Source: JANNRA01 sp031401035 (GTDB lineage: Bacteria; Desulfobacterota; Binatia; HRBIN30; CADEER01). From it: a stretch of 38,969 nucleotides of DNA. Below, piece by piece: positions 7,528 to 14,290 of the stretch (position 1 is the stretch's first letter; every line of letters starts with the position of its first letter). The DNA lies in the NCBI GenBank assembly GCA_031401035.1, contig JANNRA010000162.1:1-38969 (forward strand), in the 5' to 3' direction. A program made the translations under genes and the position numbers. The notes under the pieces were generated by a model. The model was given only the letters and a program-made list of their open reading frames with translations, ran no database searches and had not been told where the DNA came from.

Positions 7528-8844
7528 TCAGCGCGTCGCCTTGCCCTGGCGCACCTTGCGCTGCAGAAAGGCCGGCATCTCGTCCTCGCGGCTCAAGTCC
7601 TCCTCCTCACACCTCGCCGCCAGCCGCCCAAGCGATTGCACGGCGGCGTACTGCGCCTGCTTGCGGAAACGCACGTCGTCGCGCCGCCGCGCCAGCGCCT
7701 CGAGCTCGGTGACGAGCTCGCCCAGCCAGGGGCTGGCCTCGGCGAGCAGGCGCGCCTCGGCGAGCAGCGCCGCGACGCGGTCCCAGTCGCCGTGCCCCGC
7801 CGCTTCGCGCGCCGCCATCTGCAGTCGCGCGCCGTCGAGCTCGGCGGCGCGACGCGCCACCAGACCGTCGACCCCGCGCGCCTCCCAGATGGCGCGCATC
7901 AACACCGGCACCGTCAGTGCCGGCACCTGCACCTCGAACGGGTGGCCGTGCATGTCCTCATAGCTCACGGCGACGCGCAGCAGCTCGAGTTCGGCGCCGC
8001 CCGCTACCGGGCCGCGCACGTTCAGCAACGCCCACGCCTCCGTGGCGTAGGCGATGTCCGGCAGGCGCCAGGCCAACGGTGCGACGCTGGCGTAATCGTT
8101 GCGCATGGTCAGCTCGAGACCGGGCAGGGCGGTGGCGCGCAGGGTGACGCGCTTGGCCCACAGGGCGTCGAACAGCGCCAACTCGCTGGTGAACGGCTCG
8201 CGCAGGTCCGCCGCCGTTTCACCGTACCAGGCGCGCCCTTCGCCGGCGCGCGCCATGGCGGTCATCAGCTCCTCGTTGAAGGACGGGCCGAGGCCGTACG
8301 TTGAGGTCGAGACGCCCGATACCGCCAGCTCGGCGGCCTGCCGGGCGATGGTCTCGACGTCCTGCAGGCCCTGGTTTGCCTGGCCGTCGGAGAGCAGCAG
8401 CACGCGCGACAGGGCGTCCGGGCGTACCCACGGCAGCAACTGCTGCGCGCCCGCCACCCAGCCGGCGTGCAGCGCCGTGCTGCCGCCCGAGTAAATGGAC
8501 TGGATGAGGGAGCGCAGACGCACCGCGTCCTCGACGGGACGCGCCGCCTGCAGCACCGCGACGCTGTCGTCGTAGCTGACCAGTGCGACGCGGTCGCGCG
8601 GCGACAGCCGTTCGACGACCTCGATGGCGCACCGCTTGGCTTCCTCGAGCGGTTGGCCGGCCATCGATCCGGAGCGATCGATGACCAGCGCCAAGTGTAA
8701 CGGCGGCCGCTCGGCCTGCCGCGTCGGCGCCGTCGCCGGCGCCTGGACGCGCACGAGAACATCGAGATCGACGGGCTCCCCGGCGACCACGCCCGCCCGG
8801 CGCGGGGTGAGAATGAGTGATGGACCCTCTTCTGATGACAGCAT
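7528..8844 (-). CDS. von Willebrand factor A (VWA) domain protein
   Basis: A 438-residue protein with no signal peptide or membrane segment, so probably cytoplasmic. A beta-sandwich-like N-terminus (1-48) precedes a VWA domain (about 49-230) with a complete metal-ion-dependent adhesion site: D56-R-S58-G-S60, T123 in GGSTALHAG and D153 in LLLSDGQANQG. A second beta-rich region (about 240-330) and a long alpha-helical, Ala/Glu/Arg-rich C-terminus (about 340-438) follow. Intracellular VWA proteins commonly act as metal-dependent protein-binding modules. Start ATG 8844 carries a strong GGGAGGG ribosome site; an open frame 30 codons longer runs through the promoter and was rejected. The gene is divergent from a MerR-like regulator, which probably controls it. 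Its binding partner is unknown. Confidence 0.85.
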   Translation of the reverse strand: MLSSEEGPSLILTPRRAGVVAGEPVDLDVLVRVQAPATAPTRQAERPPLHLALVIDRSGSMAGQPLEEAKRCAIEVVERLSPRDRVALVSYDDSVAVLQAARPVEDAVRLRSLIQSIYSGGSTALHAGWVAGAQQLLPWVRPDALSRVLLLSDGQANQGLQDVETIARQAAELAVSGVSTSTYGLGPSFNEELMTAMARAGEGRAWYGETAADLREPFTSELALFDALWAKRVTLRATALPGLELTMRNDYASVAPLAWRLPDIAYATEAWALLNVRGPVAGGAELELLRVAVSYEDMHGHPFEVQVPALTVPVLMRAIWEARGVDGLVARRAAELDGARLQMAAREAAGHGDWDRVAALLAEARLLAEASPWLGELVTELEALARRRDDVRFRKQAQYAAVQSLGRLAARCEEEDLSREDEMPAFLQRKVRQGKATR

Positions 8845-8877
8845 CGGCAACCCTCCCTGTTGGCTGATCGAGGTTGC

Positions 8878-8906
8878 ACAATAACAGCATTCACTGTCAA
8901 TGACAA
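8878..8906 (-). promoter_or_regulatory. sigma70-like promoter for the VWA gene
   Basis: On the minus strand, -35 TTGTCA (8906-8901), a 17-bp spacer, and -10 TATTGT (8883-8878), followed about 34 bp later by the VWA start codon with its strong ribosome site. The -35 box lies inside the palindrome cluster at 8892-8923, so a bound regulator would touch the promoter directly. Confidence 0.5.
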
Positions 8907-8923
8907 GATAAATCTTCACAGTG
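8892..8923. promoter_or_regulatory. palindrome cluster, candidate operator of the MerR-like regulator
   Basis: Three inverted repeats are packed into 32 bp of the divergent intergenic region: CACTGT (8892-8897) with ACAGTG (8918-8923); TGTCA-A-TGACA (8895-8905); and AAGAT-AA-ATCTT (8905-8916). This AT-richer patch stands out from its GC-rich surroundings and overlaps the -35 box of the VWA promoter. MerR-family dimers bind dyads at promoters, so it is a plausible binding site; no binding is shown. Confidence 0.5.
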
Positions 8924-8958
8924 GATCGTGGCAACGACAGCGTGCTAACGGATGATTC

Positions 8959-9768
8959 ATGGCTGCGCCTGGAAAATCAACGGATTGGACCACGTGGACC
9001 GGTGGCTACCCGGAGTTGGTAGAGGCGGCGCGCCAGCTGCTGCGGCTGACGCACGATCCCAGCGCCGCGCCGGGCGACGAGCGCGAGTCGTACGAGCGCG
9101 CCCATCAACTGAACGAGCGCCTGGTGCGCATGTACGTTCAGGAAGGGGTGCTCCGGCCGGGCGAGCGGCGCGGTCGCGAGGTGGAGTTCGGTTTCGAGCA
9201 GCTCCTGCAGCTGGTGACCGCCCGCCACCTGATCGCCGTCGAGGGCTGGAAGCTCGGGCAGATCGCCTCGTTCATGGCCGGGGCCGATGTGCCGGCGATG
9301 CAGCGACTGTTGCCCAGTCGGCTCGTCGCCGCGGTGTTTGGACCGGCCGCGGGTGAGTTCGACGTAGACGATCTCGCGGACGGCGACGTGGCCATGCCGC
9401 GGGGCAACGAACGGATTCAGAGGTTTGGGGGCACCGGGCGGGACAAGGCCGGCGCGGTGCCGGGGAAAGGGGCGATGCGGATGCGCGTCCAGTTCGCCGA
9501 TCCGGCCCGCGCCCCGCTCGAGGTCCTCGTCACCGGCGCCGAGACGCGGGCGCAGTACCGCCGCCAGGTGGGGGACCTGCACGCGTCGTCGCCACCGCCG
9601 GAGGGTGAGCGCTGGGTGCGCTTTCGCCTGACGCCGTGGACCGAAGTGCACGTGCAGGAGGTGGCGCTGGCCGCCTGGAACGACGAGCTGGTCGATTCGT
9701 TGGCGGAAAAATTGAAGGATCTGCTGCGCGCCGAGCTGGCGCGGCGCCGCGGCGCCAAGAAGCGCTGA
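8959..9768 (+). CDS. MerR-like transcriptional regulator, divergent to the VWA gene
   Basis: A 269-residue protein. The N-terminal half (about 40-110) reads as a MerR-type winged helix: NERLVRMYVQEGVLRPGER-like recognition helix and wing, then a tyrosine-poor version of the usual 'xxGxxHLxxLxxIRxLxxEGxxLxxI' (FGFEQLLQLVTARHL, EGWKLGQIASFMAG). The middle (about 150-175) is a Gly/Lys-rich linker. The C-terminal part (about 176-269) is beta-rich (RMRVQFADPARAPLEVLVTG) and ends in a helix and a basic tail (LARRRGAKKR). It lacks the paired cysteines of metal-sensing MerR proteins, so a protein or small-molecule signal is more likely. Start ATG 8959 has only a weak ribosome site. The shared promoter region with the VWA gene suggests it controls that gene and perhaps itself. 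Confidence 0.65.
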   Translation: MAAPGKSTDWTTWTGGYPELVEAARQLLRLTHDPSAAPGDERESYERAHQLNERLVRMYVQEGVLRPGERRGREVEFGFEQLLQLVTARHLIAVEGWKLGQIASFMAGADVPAMQRLLPSRLVAAVFGPAAGEFDVDDLADGDVAMPRGNERIQRFGGTGRDKAGAVPGKGAMRMRVQFADPARAPLEVLVTGAETRAQYRRQVGDLHASSPPPEGERWVRFRLTPWTEVHVQEVALAAWNDELVDSLAEKLKDLLRAELARRRGAKKR

Positions 9769-9817
9769 GGACGTCGGTGGCGCGGTGGCGCCGCACGCCG
9801 TATGCTACAACTCCGAC

Positions 9818-10672
9818 ATGCGCTTGCTGTTGATCTTCGCGCTGCTGACGATCGCCGCCCCTCCTGCCGGGGCGCGCCCCTACGACCCGAACTGGACGCG
9901 GCTGCAACAGCGGCTGATCGCCGACGGCTTCGATGCCGCGCAGGTGCGGGCGACGTTTCGCGATCCGCGCGTGCAGCCGTTCCGCGGCCTCGGCTTCTCG
10001 CTCTATCCGCGCGAGTCCAAGGCGATGTACCGCGACTTCCTGCGCGGCGACAGCGTCGGGCGGGCGCGGCAGTGCCGCGCCGAGCACGACCGCACCTTAC
10101 GCGCCGCCGAGCGCCAGTATGGCGTCCCGGCCGGCGTCGTCGGCGCCATTCTGCACGTCGAGACACACTGCGGTCGCAACACCGGCCGGCGCACCGTCCT
10201 CTACGAACTGGCGCGCCTGGCGATGGCCAACGACCCCAGCAACGTGGGCTGGAACATCGAGCGCCACCGCGCCGGTGAACCGCGTTCTCGCTGGGCGGCG
10301 ATCGAGGCGCGCACGCACGAGCGCGCCCGCTACCTCGAGCAGACGTTCTATCCCGAGGTGGCGGCGACGTTTCGCATCGCCGCGCGCAACGGCATCGATC
10401 CGCTCGACATCCGCGGCTCCGGCGCCGGCGCCTTCGGGCTGCCGCAGTTCCTGCCGACCAGCTACCTGCGCTTCGCGGTCGACGGCGACGGCGACGGGCG
10501 GGTGAGCCTGTACGATCCCGACGACGCGATCATGTCTGCGGCCAACTACCTGCGCGGCAACGGCTGGCGCGACGGGCTGTCGCACGCGCAACAGCGCCGC
10601 GTGATCTGGAGTTACAATCGCTCCGACGCCTACATCGACACCGTCCTGACGCTGGCGCGGCAGCTCGACTGA
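9818..10672 (+). CDS. lytic murein transglycosylase, MltB type
   Basis: A 284-residue exported enzyme. Residues 1-19 form a signal peptide (MRLLLIFALLTIAAPPAGA). There is no lipobox cysteine, so it is probably a soluble periplasmic form rather than a lipoprotein. MltB (GH103/SLT-fold) landmarks are in order: catalytic Glu115 in AILHVETHCGR; the GAFGLPQFLPTSY motif; then DGDGDGRVSLYDPDDAIMSAANYLRGNGW-type sequence. The enzyme cleaves the MurNAc-GlcNAc bond of peptidoglycan, forming 1,6-anhydroMurNAc. Start ATG 9818 was chosen because an upstream in-frame codon (9785) would put 11 polar residues before the signal peptide. It lies 49 bp after the MerR-like gene; no functional link is evident. 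It converges on the LLM/peroxiredoxin cluster. Confidence 0.88.
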   Translation: MRLLLIFALLTIAAPPAGARPYDPNWTRLQQRLIADGFDAAQVRATFRDPRVQPFRGLGFSLYPRESKAMYRDFLRGDSVGRARQCRAEHDRTLRAAERQYGVPAGVVGAILHVETHCGRNTGRRTVLYELARLAMANDPSNVGWNIERHRAGEPRSRWAAIEARTHERARYLEQTFYPEVAATFRIAARNGIDPLDIRGSGAGAFGLPQFLPTSYLRFAVDGDGDGRVSLYDPDDAIMSAANYLRGNGWRDGLSHAQQRRVIWSYNRSDAYIDTVLTLARQLD

Positions 10673-10691
10673 CGCGGCCGCCGGGACGCGC

Positions 10692-10835
10692 TCAGAAGCG
10701 CGCGGTGATCTCGCGCCCGTAGCGTTCGATCTGCGGCACCAGCTCGTCCCGCTCCACAGCGTGCGCAGCATGGCGACGCCTTCCTCCATGCGGGCGCCGC
10801 GCTCGCCCGGCGCGTCGCCAGCCACGCCCTCCAGG
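10692..10835 (-). pseudogene. remnant of an LLM-class (F420-type) oxidoreductase
   Basis: Directly after the peroxiredoxin-like stop, the minus strand encodes ERGARMEEGVAMLRTLWSG, the internal helix and 'LRxLWSG' motif typical of luciferase-like F420 enzymes. After a frame change it encodes ELVPQIERYGREITARF and a stop at 10692, which resembles the C-terminal end of such enzymes. About 150 residues that should separate the two pieces are missing. I read this as an internal deletion plus frameshift of a second LLM gene downstream of the intact one at 11424. The evidence is two short motifs, so the call is tentative. Confidence 0.4.
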
Positions 10836-11393
10836 TCACCGCCGCCGCGCCGTGCGGGTTGCCGGCAGCGCCGCCAGCACCGCGGTCGGGTCCGGATGGT
10901 CGCCGGCTTCCTGGCTGATGTGGGCGAAGAGCACTCGATCCGCGGGCGTGATGACGAAGACACCCCCCTGCTGCCAGGGGTCGCCCTGCGTCGCGCCCTG
11001 GCGCTGGCCGGCGCGCAGCGCCCGCAGGCCGTGCCCGACGGTGCGCAGGTTGAGCGCCGTGCGCAGGCCGCGCTGCAGGCCGGCGGCGGCATAGGCGTGC
11101 AGGTCCGGGTCGACGAAGAGCGGGTTGTCGATGTGCTGGGCGGTGCGGAAGTCGGCCGCCTGTGCCGGCGTGCCGTTGCCGACGATCACCAACTCGGCGC
11201 CGCGGCGGCGGATCTCCTCCAGGGCCGTGTCGCGCAACTGCGCGACCTGCTCGCGGCAGAACAGTCAGCCGAAGTGGCGGATGAACGCCAGCACCACCGG
11301 CCGCCGCGCCCACAGCGCGCCGAGCACCTGCGGATGGCCCAGCGGGTCGAGGACCGCGATCGCCTTCAGGGCCTTGGCGACGTTGCGTGGCAT
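10836..11393 (-). CDS. peroxiredoxin-like selenoprotein (AhpC/TSA family, UxxC), read through TGA
   Basis: From ATG 11393 the frame runs 42 codons to a TGA at 11267-11265 and continues open for another 142 codons to TGA 10838-10836. The TGA falls exactly where this thioredoxin-fold, peroxiredoxin-like family carries its redox cysteine: LAFIRHFG-TGA-LFCREQVAQL, giving U43-x-x-C46 in place of CxxC. Both sides belong to one protein: upstream VLDPLGHPQVLG...RRPVVLAF is the N-terminal strand region; downstream ELVIVGNGTPAQAADF, PLFVDPDLHAYAAAGL and GGVFVITPADRVLFAHIS are the family's later conserved blocks. A SECIS-like hairpin follows the TGA. Selenocysteine here would raise peroxide- or thiol-reducing activity. 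It is last in a probable operon, 30 bp after the LLM gene. Nonsense mutation is the alternative; the selenocysteine machinery (selA, selB, selC, selD) is not in the window. Confidence 0.75.
11229..11246 (-). promoter_or_regulatory. bacterial SECIS-like hairpin after the in-frame TGA
   Basis: On the minus strand GTCGCGC (11246-11240), loop AGTT (11239-11236) and GCGCGAC (11235-11229) form a perfect 7-bp stem with a 4-nt loop. The loop begins 25 nt after the TGA, within the published bacterial SECIS range of about 16-37 nt, and has a G at loop position 2 followed by U, as the bacterial consensus requires. It lies inside the coding sequence, as bacterial SECIS elements do. Binding by SelB is inference. 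Confidence 0.65.
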
Positions 11394-11423
11394 ATCCTGT
11401 CGATAGCGGTTGTAGCCGGCGCG

Positions 11424-12305
11424 TCAACCGAGCGCGTTGGCGACGCGGTGCAGCTCGTCGGGATCGGCGGTGGTCGGCACCAGCAGCAGCTCGTCGGTGC
11501 CACAGTCGGCGAGTTCGCGCACGCTGCGGCGCAGCGCCGCCGCGGAATCAATGATGACGGTGCGGGCCAGGACGCGGGCGAGGTCGGCGCCCATGAAGTT
11601 GAGGTAGCGGTGCAGGTAGGTGTCGAGCTGTTCGCGGGCGCGCGGTCCGAGCGCGAACCAGCAACTCGACACCAGGCGCGGCGCCACGCTGCGGCCGGCC
11701 TCGCGCCAGGCGCTGCGCGCCGTCTCCCAGGCAACGCTGACCTCCTCGGCCGAGGGCCCGAAGCTGAAGCCGCAGATGCCGTCGGCCCAGCGCGCGGCGC
11801 GGCGGATCGAGTCGGGCGCCAACGCCCCCGCCCACAGCGGCGGGCCGCCCGCTTGCACGGGCAGCGGTTCGACTGGGCGCAGCGCGCCCGCGACGACGTT
11901 CTCGCCCGCCCACACGCGCCGCAGGGTGGCGATCTGGGTCTCCATCCGCCGCAGGCGGCGGGTGTCGAAGGGCGCGCCGGCGGCGGTGTAGTCCTCGACG
12001 CGCGCGCCGACGCCGACGCCGAGCGTGACGCGCCCGCCCGACAGCACGTCGAGCGTCGCGACCTGCTTGGCCATCAGCACCGCGCTGTGCAGCGGCAGCA
12101 CGATGACGGTGAAGGCGATGCGCACGCGCTCGGTGACGGCCGCCGCGGCCGACAGCGTCACCATCACCTCGGGGTTGGGGAAGGTGATGCGTTCGCCCGC
12201 CGCCAGGGTGGTGAACGGCCCGGCGTCGATGCGCCGCGCCCATGCAAGGATGGTGGCGCGATCGAGCCCCGGCACCATCACCGGCAGGTTCATGCCGATC
12301 TGCAT
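11424..12305 (-). CDS. LLM-class F420-dependent oxidoreductase
   Basis: A 293-residue member of the luciferase-like monooxygenase superfamily, TIM-barrel length. Visible landmarks are the N-terminal strand MQIGMNLPVM, then PNPEVMVTLSAAAAVTERVRIAF, LPLHSAVLMAKQVATLD, the nearly invariant LSGGRVTLGVGVG, and RRMETQIATLRRVWAGE. The sequence resembles the F420-using branch (hydride transfer from F420H2) more than FMN luciferases. Substrate is unknown. ATG 12305 was preferred over a codon five residues upstream because it begins the first barrel strand. It starts 11 bp after the stop of the secreted-protein gene and is followed 30 bp later by the candidate selenoprotein, suggesting a three-gene operon with a redox theme. 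Confidence 0.8.
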   Translation of the reverse strand: MQIGMNLPVMVPGLDRATILAWARRIDAGPFTTLAAGERITFPNPEVMVTLSAAAAVTERVRIAFTVIVLPLHSAVLMAKQVATLDVLSGGRVTLGVGVGARVEDYTAAGAPFDTRRLRRMETQIATLRRVWAGENVVAGALRPVEPLPVQAGGPPLWAGALAPDSIRRAARWADGICGFSFGPSAEEVSVAWETARSAWREAGRSVAPRLVSSCWFALGPRAREQLDTYLHRYLNFMGADLARVLARTVIIDSAAALRRSVRELADCGTDELLLVPTTADPDELHRVANALG

Positions 12306-12316
12306 GGACGGTCCAC

Positions 12317-12766
12317 TCACTCGAGGGCGTCGCGGCGAATGGTGAAGCCGCTGAAGGCGACGCCTACGTCGATGCCCTGGCCGCTGCCGGTGAGTTCGAG
12401 CGACACCGTGCCCTTGGTCATCGCGCGCGCCGCCACCGACGGACCCATGCCGGCGTGCGCCTCGGCGGTGGCGTAGGAGCCGAAGATCTCGTTGATGCTG
12501 CCGACCGGCGAAAAGCGACCGCGCCCGTCCGAGACCTTGGAGACGCCGAAGGAGATGCCGCCGCCCTCACTGCTGATGCGCACCGCCGCGCTCTGCCCGT
12601 TGTCGCAGCGCACCGTGCCCGTGCCGCTCGCCGTCTTGTAGAAGAACGACCAGCCTGAGAGCGAGAATTCCATCGTGCACAGCGTCGTCGCCGCCGCGAG
12701 CGGCGCCGCCAGCGCCAGCAGCAGCGCCGCGGCGAAGAGGGCGGGTGTCAGCGTTCGTACCGTCAT
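12317..12766 (-). CDS. secreted protein of unknown function, probably periplasmic
   Basis: A 149-residue protein with a clear signal peptide (about 1-26: basic start, Leu/Ala-rich core, cleavage near LAAA). The mature part is beta-rich, with two cysteines (CTMEFSLSGW and VRCDNGQSAAVRI) that could form a disulfide. It carries Gly-rich stretches (SEGGGISFGVSKVSDGRGRF) and a MTKGTVSLELTGSGQG segment near the end. I know of similar hypothetical exported proteins in proteobacteria but no assigned function. It is first in the minus-strand unit leading to the LLM gene and the candidate selenoprotein. It is divergent from the Coq4-like gene with 111 bp between them, where the promoters of both should lie; I found no convincing boxes. 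Confidence 0.65.
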   Translation of the reverse strand: MTVRTLTPALFAAALLLALAAPLAAATTLCTMEFSLSGWSFFYKTASGTGTVRCDNGQSAAVRISSEGGGISFGVSKVSDGRGRFSPVGSINEIFGSYATAEAHAGMGPSVAARAMTKGTVSLELTGSGQGIDVGVAFSGFTIRRDALE

Positions 12767-12877
12767 TCGCTCGCCCTATCGCGCCCGCCGCCGCGCCCGC
12801 AACCCCGCTCGGCGGGCCTGCTCGGCGGGCCGTGCGGCGGGTGTGGCGACCCGCCCGACGAAACAGGCTACAGAGCG

Positions 12878-14221
12878 ATGGGGAACAGGACGATGCACAG
12901 AACGATCAAGGATGCGCTGCTCGCCAAGGTCGAGGATCCGGCCGCGGCCGGATTGACGCTGACGCCGTTGCTCGCCGCGCTGCGCACCCAGGGTGACGCC
13001 GCGGTGTGCGAGGCGCTCGAGAGTTCGACCCTGCTCTCCGCCGGGGCGCGGACCGCCGTGCCGCCGCCGCGGCCGGGCGGGGCGCCGGGCACGCTCGGCG
13101 CGGCCGTTGCCAGCGCGCCCGCGGCTGAGATCGGCGCGCCGGCGGGCTGTGCGCCGACGGCGTCGGCCGACGCCGTGCGGCTCGCCGCGACGCTGCGCGA
13201 GCAGTGGGAGACCTGGCGGGCGGTGCTCGGTTACGGACGCACGGCGCTGGATGCGCTGGCCCTGCACGCCTTCACCGCCGCGCAGTGCGCCAGCGGCGAG
13301 AGCCTCGGCTGGATCGCCATCCACGCGCTGCGCGTCGCCTTCATCGTGCCGGAAGCGACGATTCCGGTGTACGAACGCCTCGCCGATGGCTGGCTGCGCG
13401 GCAAGGCCAGCGCGCCCTTCCTCGCCGTCGATTGGGCGGCGCACTGGAGCCGGCCGCTGGCGGACGTGCGCGGCGAGCTCGGCGTGCCGCCGTCGGCCGT
13501 CGACGCGGCGGCCGAGGCGGCGGCGCTACCGCTGGTGTCGCGTCCCGGTCGGCTGCCGGACGGCCTGGCGGCGCTGCTGTGGCGTGTCGTCGGCCAGCAG
13601 GTCGATCCCGCCGCCATCACCGCCACCATCGCCGCCTTCGGCGCGACCTACGGCACCGGCCTGCGCGACGCCTGCGCGCGCGCCATCCAGATGCACCCTG
13701 GCCAGGCGGCCCTGGCACGGCAGCCGTCGCCGCCGCGCGTCGACATCCACGCCCTCGCCGTCCATCCGCCGGACACCCTCGGGCACGCGTACTACCACCT
13801 GATCGTCGACAACGGCTTCGATCCCGAGGTGCTCGATCCGGACACCGTCACCGGCTTCCATCCCGACCTCGATGGCACCAATCGGCGCATCCTGCAGCAA
13901 CACGAACTGTGGCACCTGGTGGCCGGCTACTCGACCAGCCCGCTGCACGAGAGCGCCATCTCCGCCTTCCAGCTGGCGCAGTTCGGACACAACTACTCGG
14001 CCGCCTTCCTGGCAACGATCATCACCACGCTGCTGTTCTCGACGCCGGTTTTCCTCGACCCGTTCCTGCAGGTCACCGCCGAGGCGTGGCGGCACGGGCG
14101 CGCCACGCCGCCGATGATGTCCATCGACTGGCCGGCCCAGTGGGGCAAGAGCCTGGACGCGATCCGCGCCGAGTTCGGCGTTGCGCCCTTCGTCAGCGTC
14201 GTGCCCGACGTGATGGCGTAG
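12878..14221 (+). CDS. Coq4-like protein with a duplicated domain
   Basis: A 447-residue protein. The C-terminal half (about 225-447) is a Coq4 domain with the zinc-site motif H342-E-L-W-H346-x11-E358. This matches the HDxxHx11E spacing of Coq4, with Glu in place of Asp at the second position. Residues about 108-205 align without large gaps to about 340-437: for example VDWAAHWSRPLADVRGELGV against IDWPAQWGKSLDAIRAEFGV. The N-terminal half is therefore a second, degenerate copy in which both motif histidines are lost. Coq4 acts in ubiquinone synthesis, where it has been proposed to decarboxylate and hydroxylate ring C1 and to organise the Coq complex. Single-domain Coq4 is about 220-270 residues, so this is roughly double. 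No other quinone gene is nearby. ATG 12878 is assumed; ATG 12893 is possible. Confidence 0.8.
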   Translation: MGNRTMHRTIKDALLAKVEDPAAAGLTLTPLLAALRTQGDAAVCEALESSTLLSAGARTAVPPPRPGGAPGTLGAAVASAPAAEIGAPAGCAPTASADAVRLAATLREQWETWRAVLGYGRTALDALALHAFTAAQCASGESLGWIAIHALRVAFIVPEATIPVYERLADGWLRGKASAPFLAVDWAAHWSRPLADVRGELGVPPSAVDAAAEAAALPLVSRPGRLPDGLAALLWRVVGQQVDPAAITATIAAFGATYGTGLRDACARAIQMHPGQAALARQPSPPRVDIHALAVHPPDTLGHAYYHLIVDNGFDPEVLDPDTVTGFHPDLDGTNRRILQQHELWHLVAGYSTSPLHESAISAFQLAQFGHNYSAAFLATIITTLLFSTPVFLDPFLQVTAEAWRHGRATPPMMSIDWPAQWGKSLDAIRAEFGVAPFVSVVPDVMA

Positions 14222-14290
14222 CGCGCCGCGCGCGCGTCCGCGCCCGCCGCGGCCCTCCACACGAGGCAGTCCGGCTGCTACGCAGGAGCG

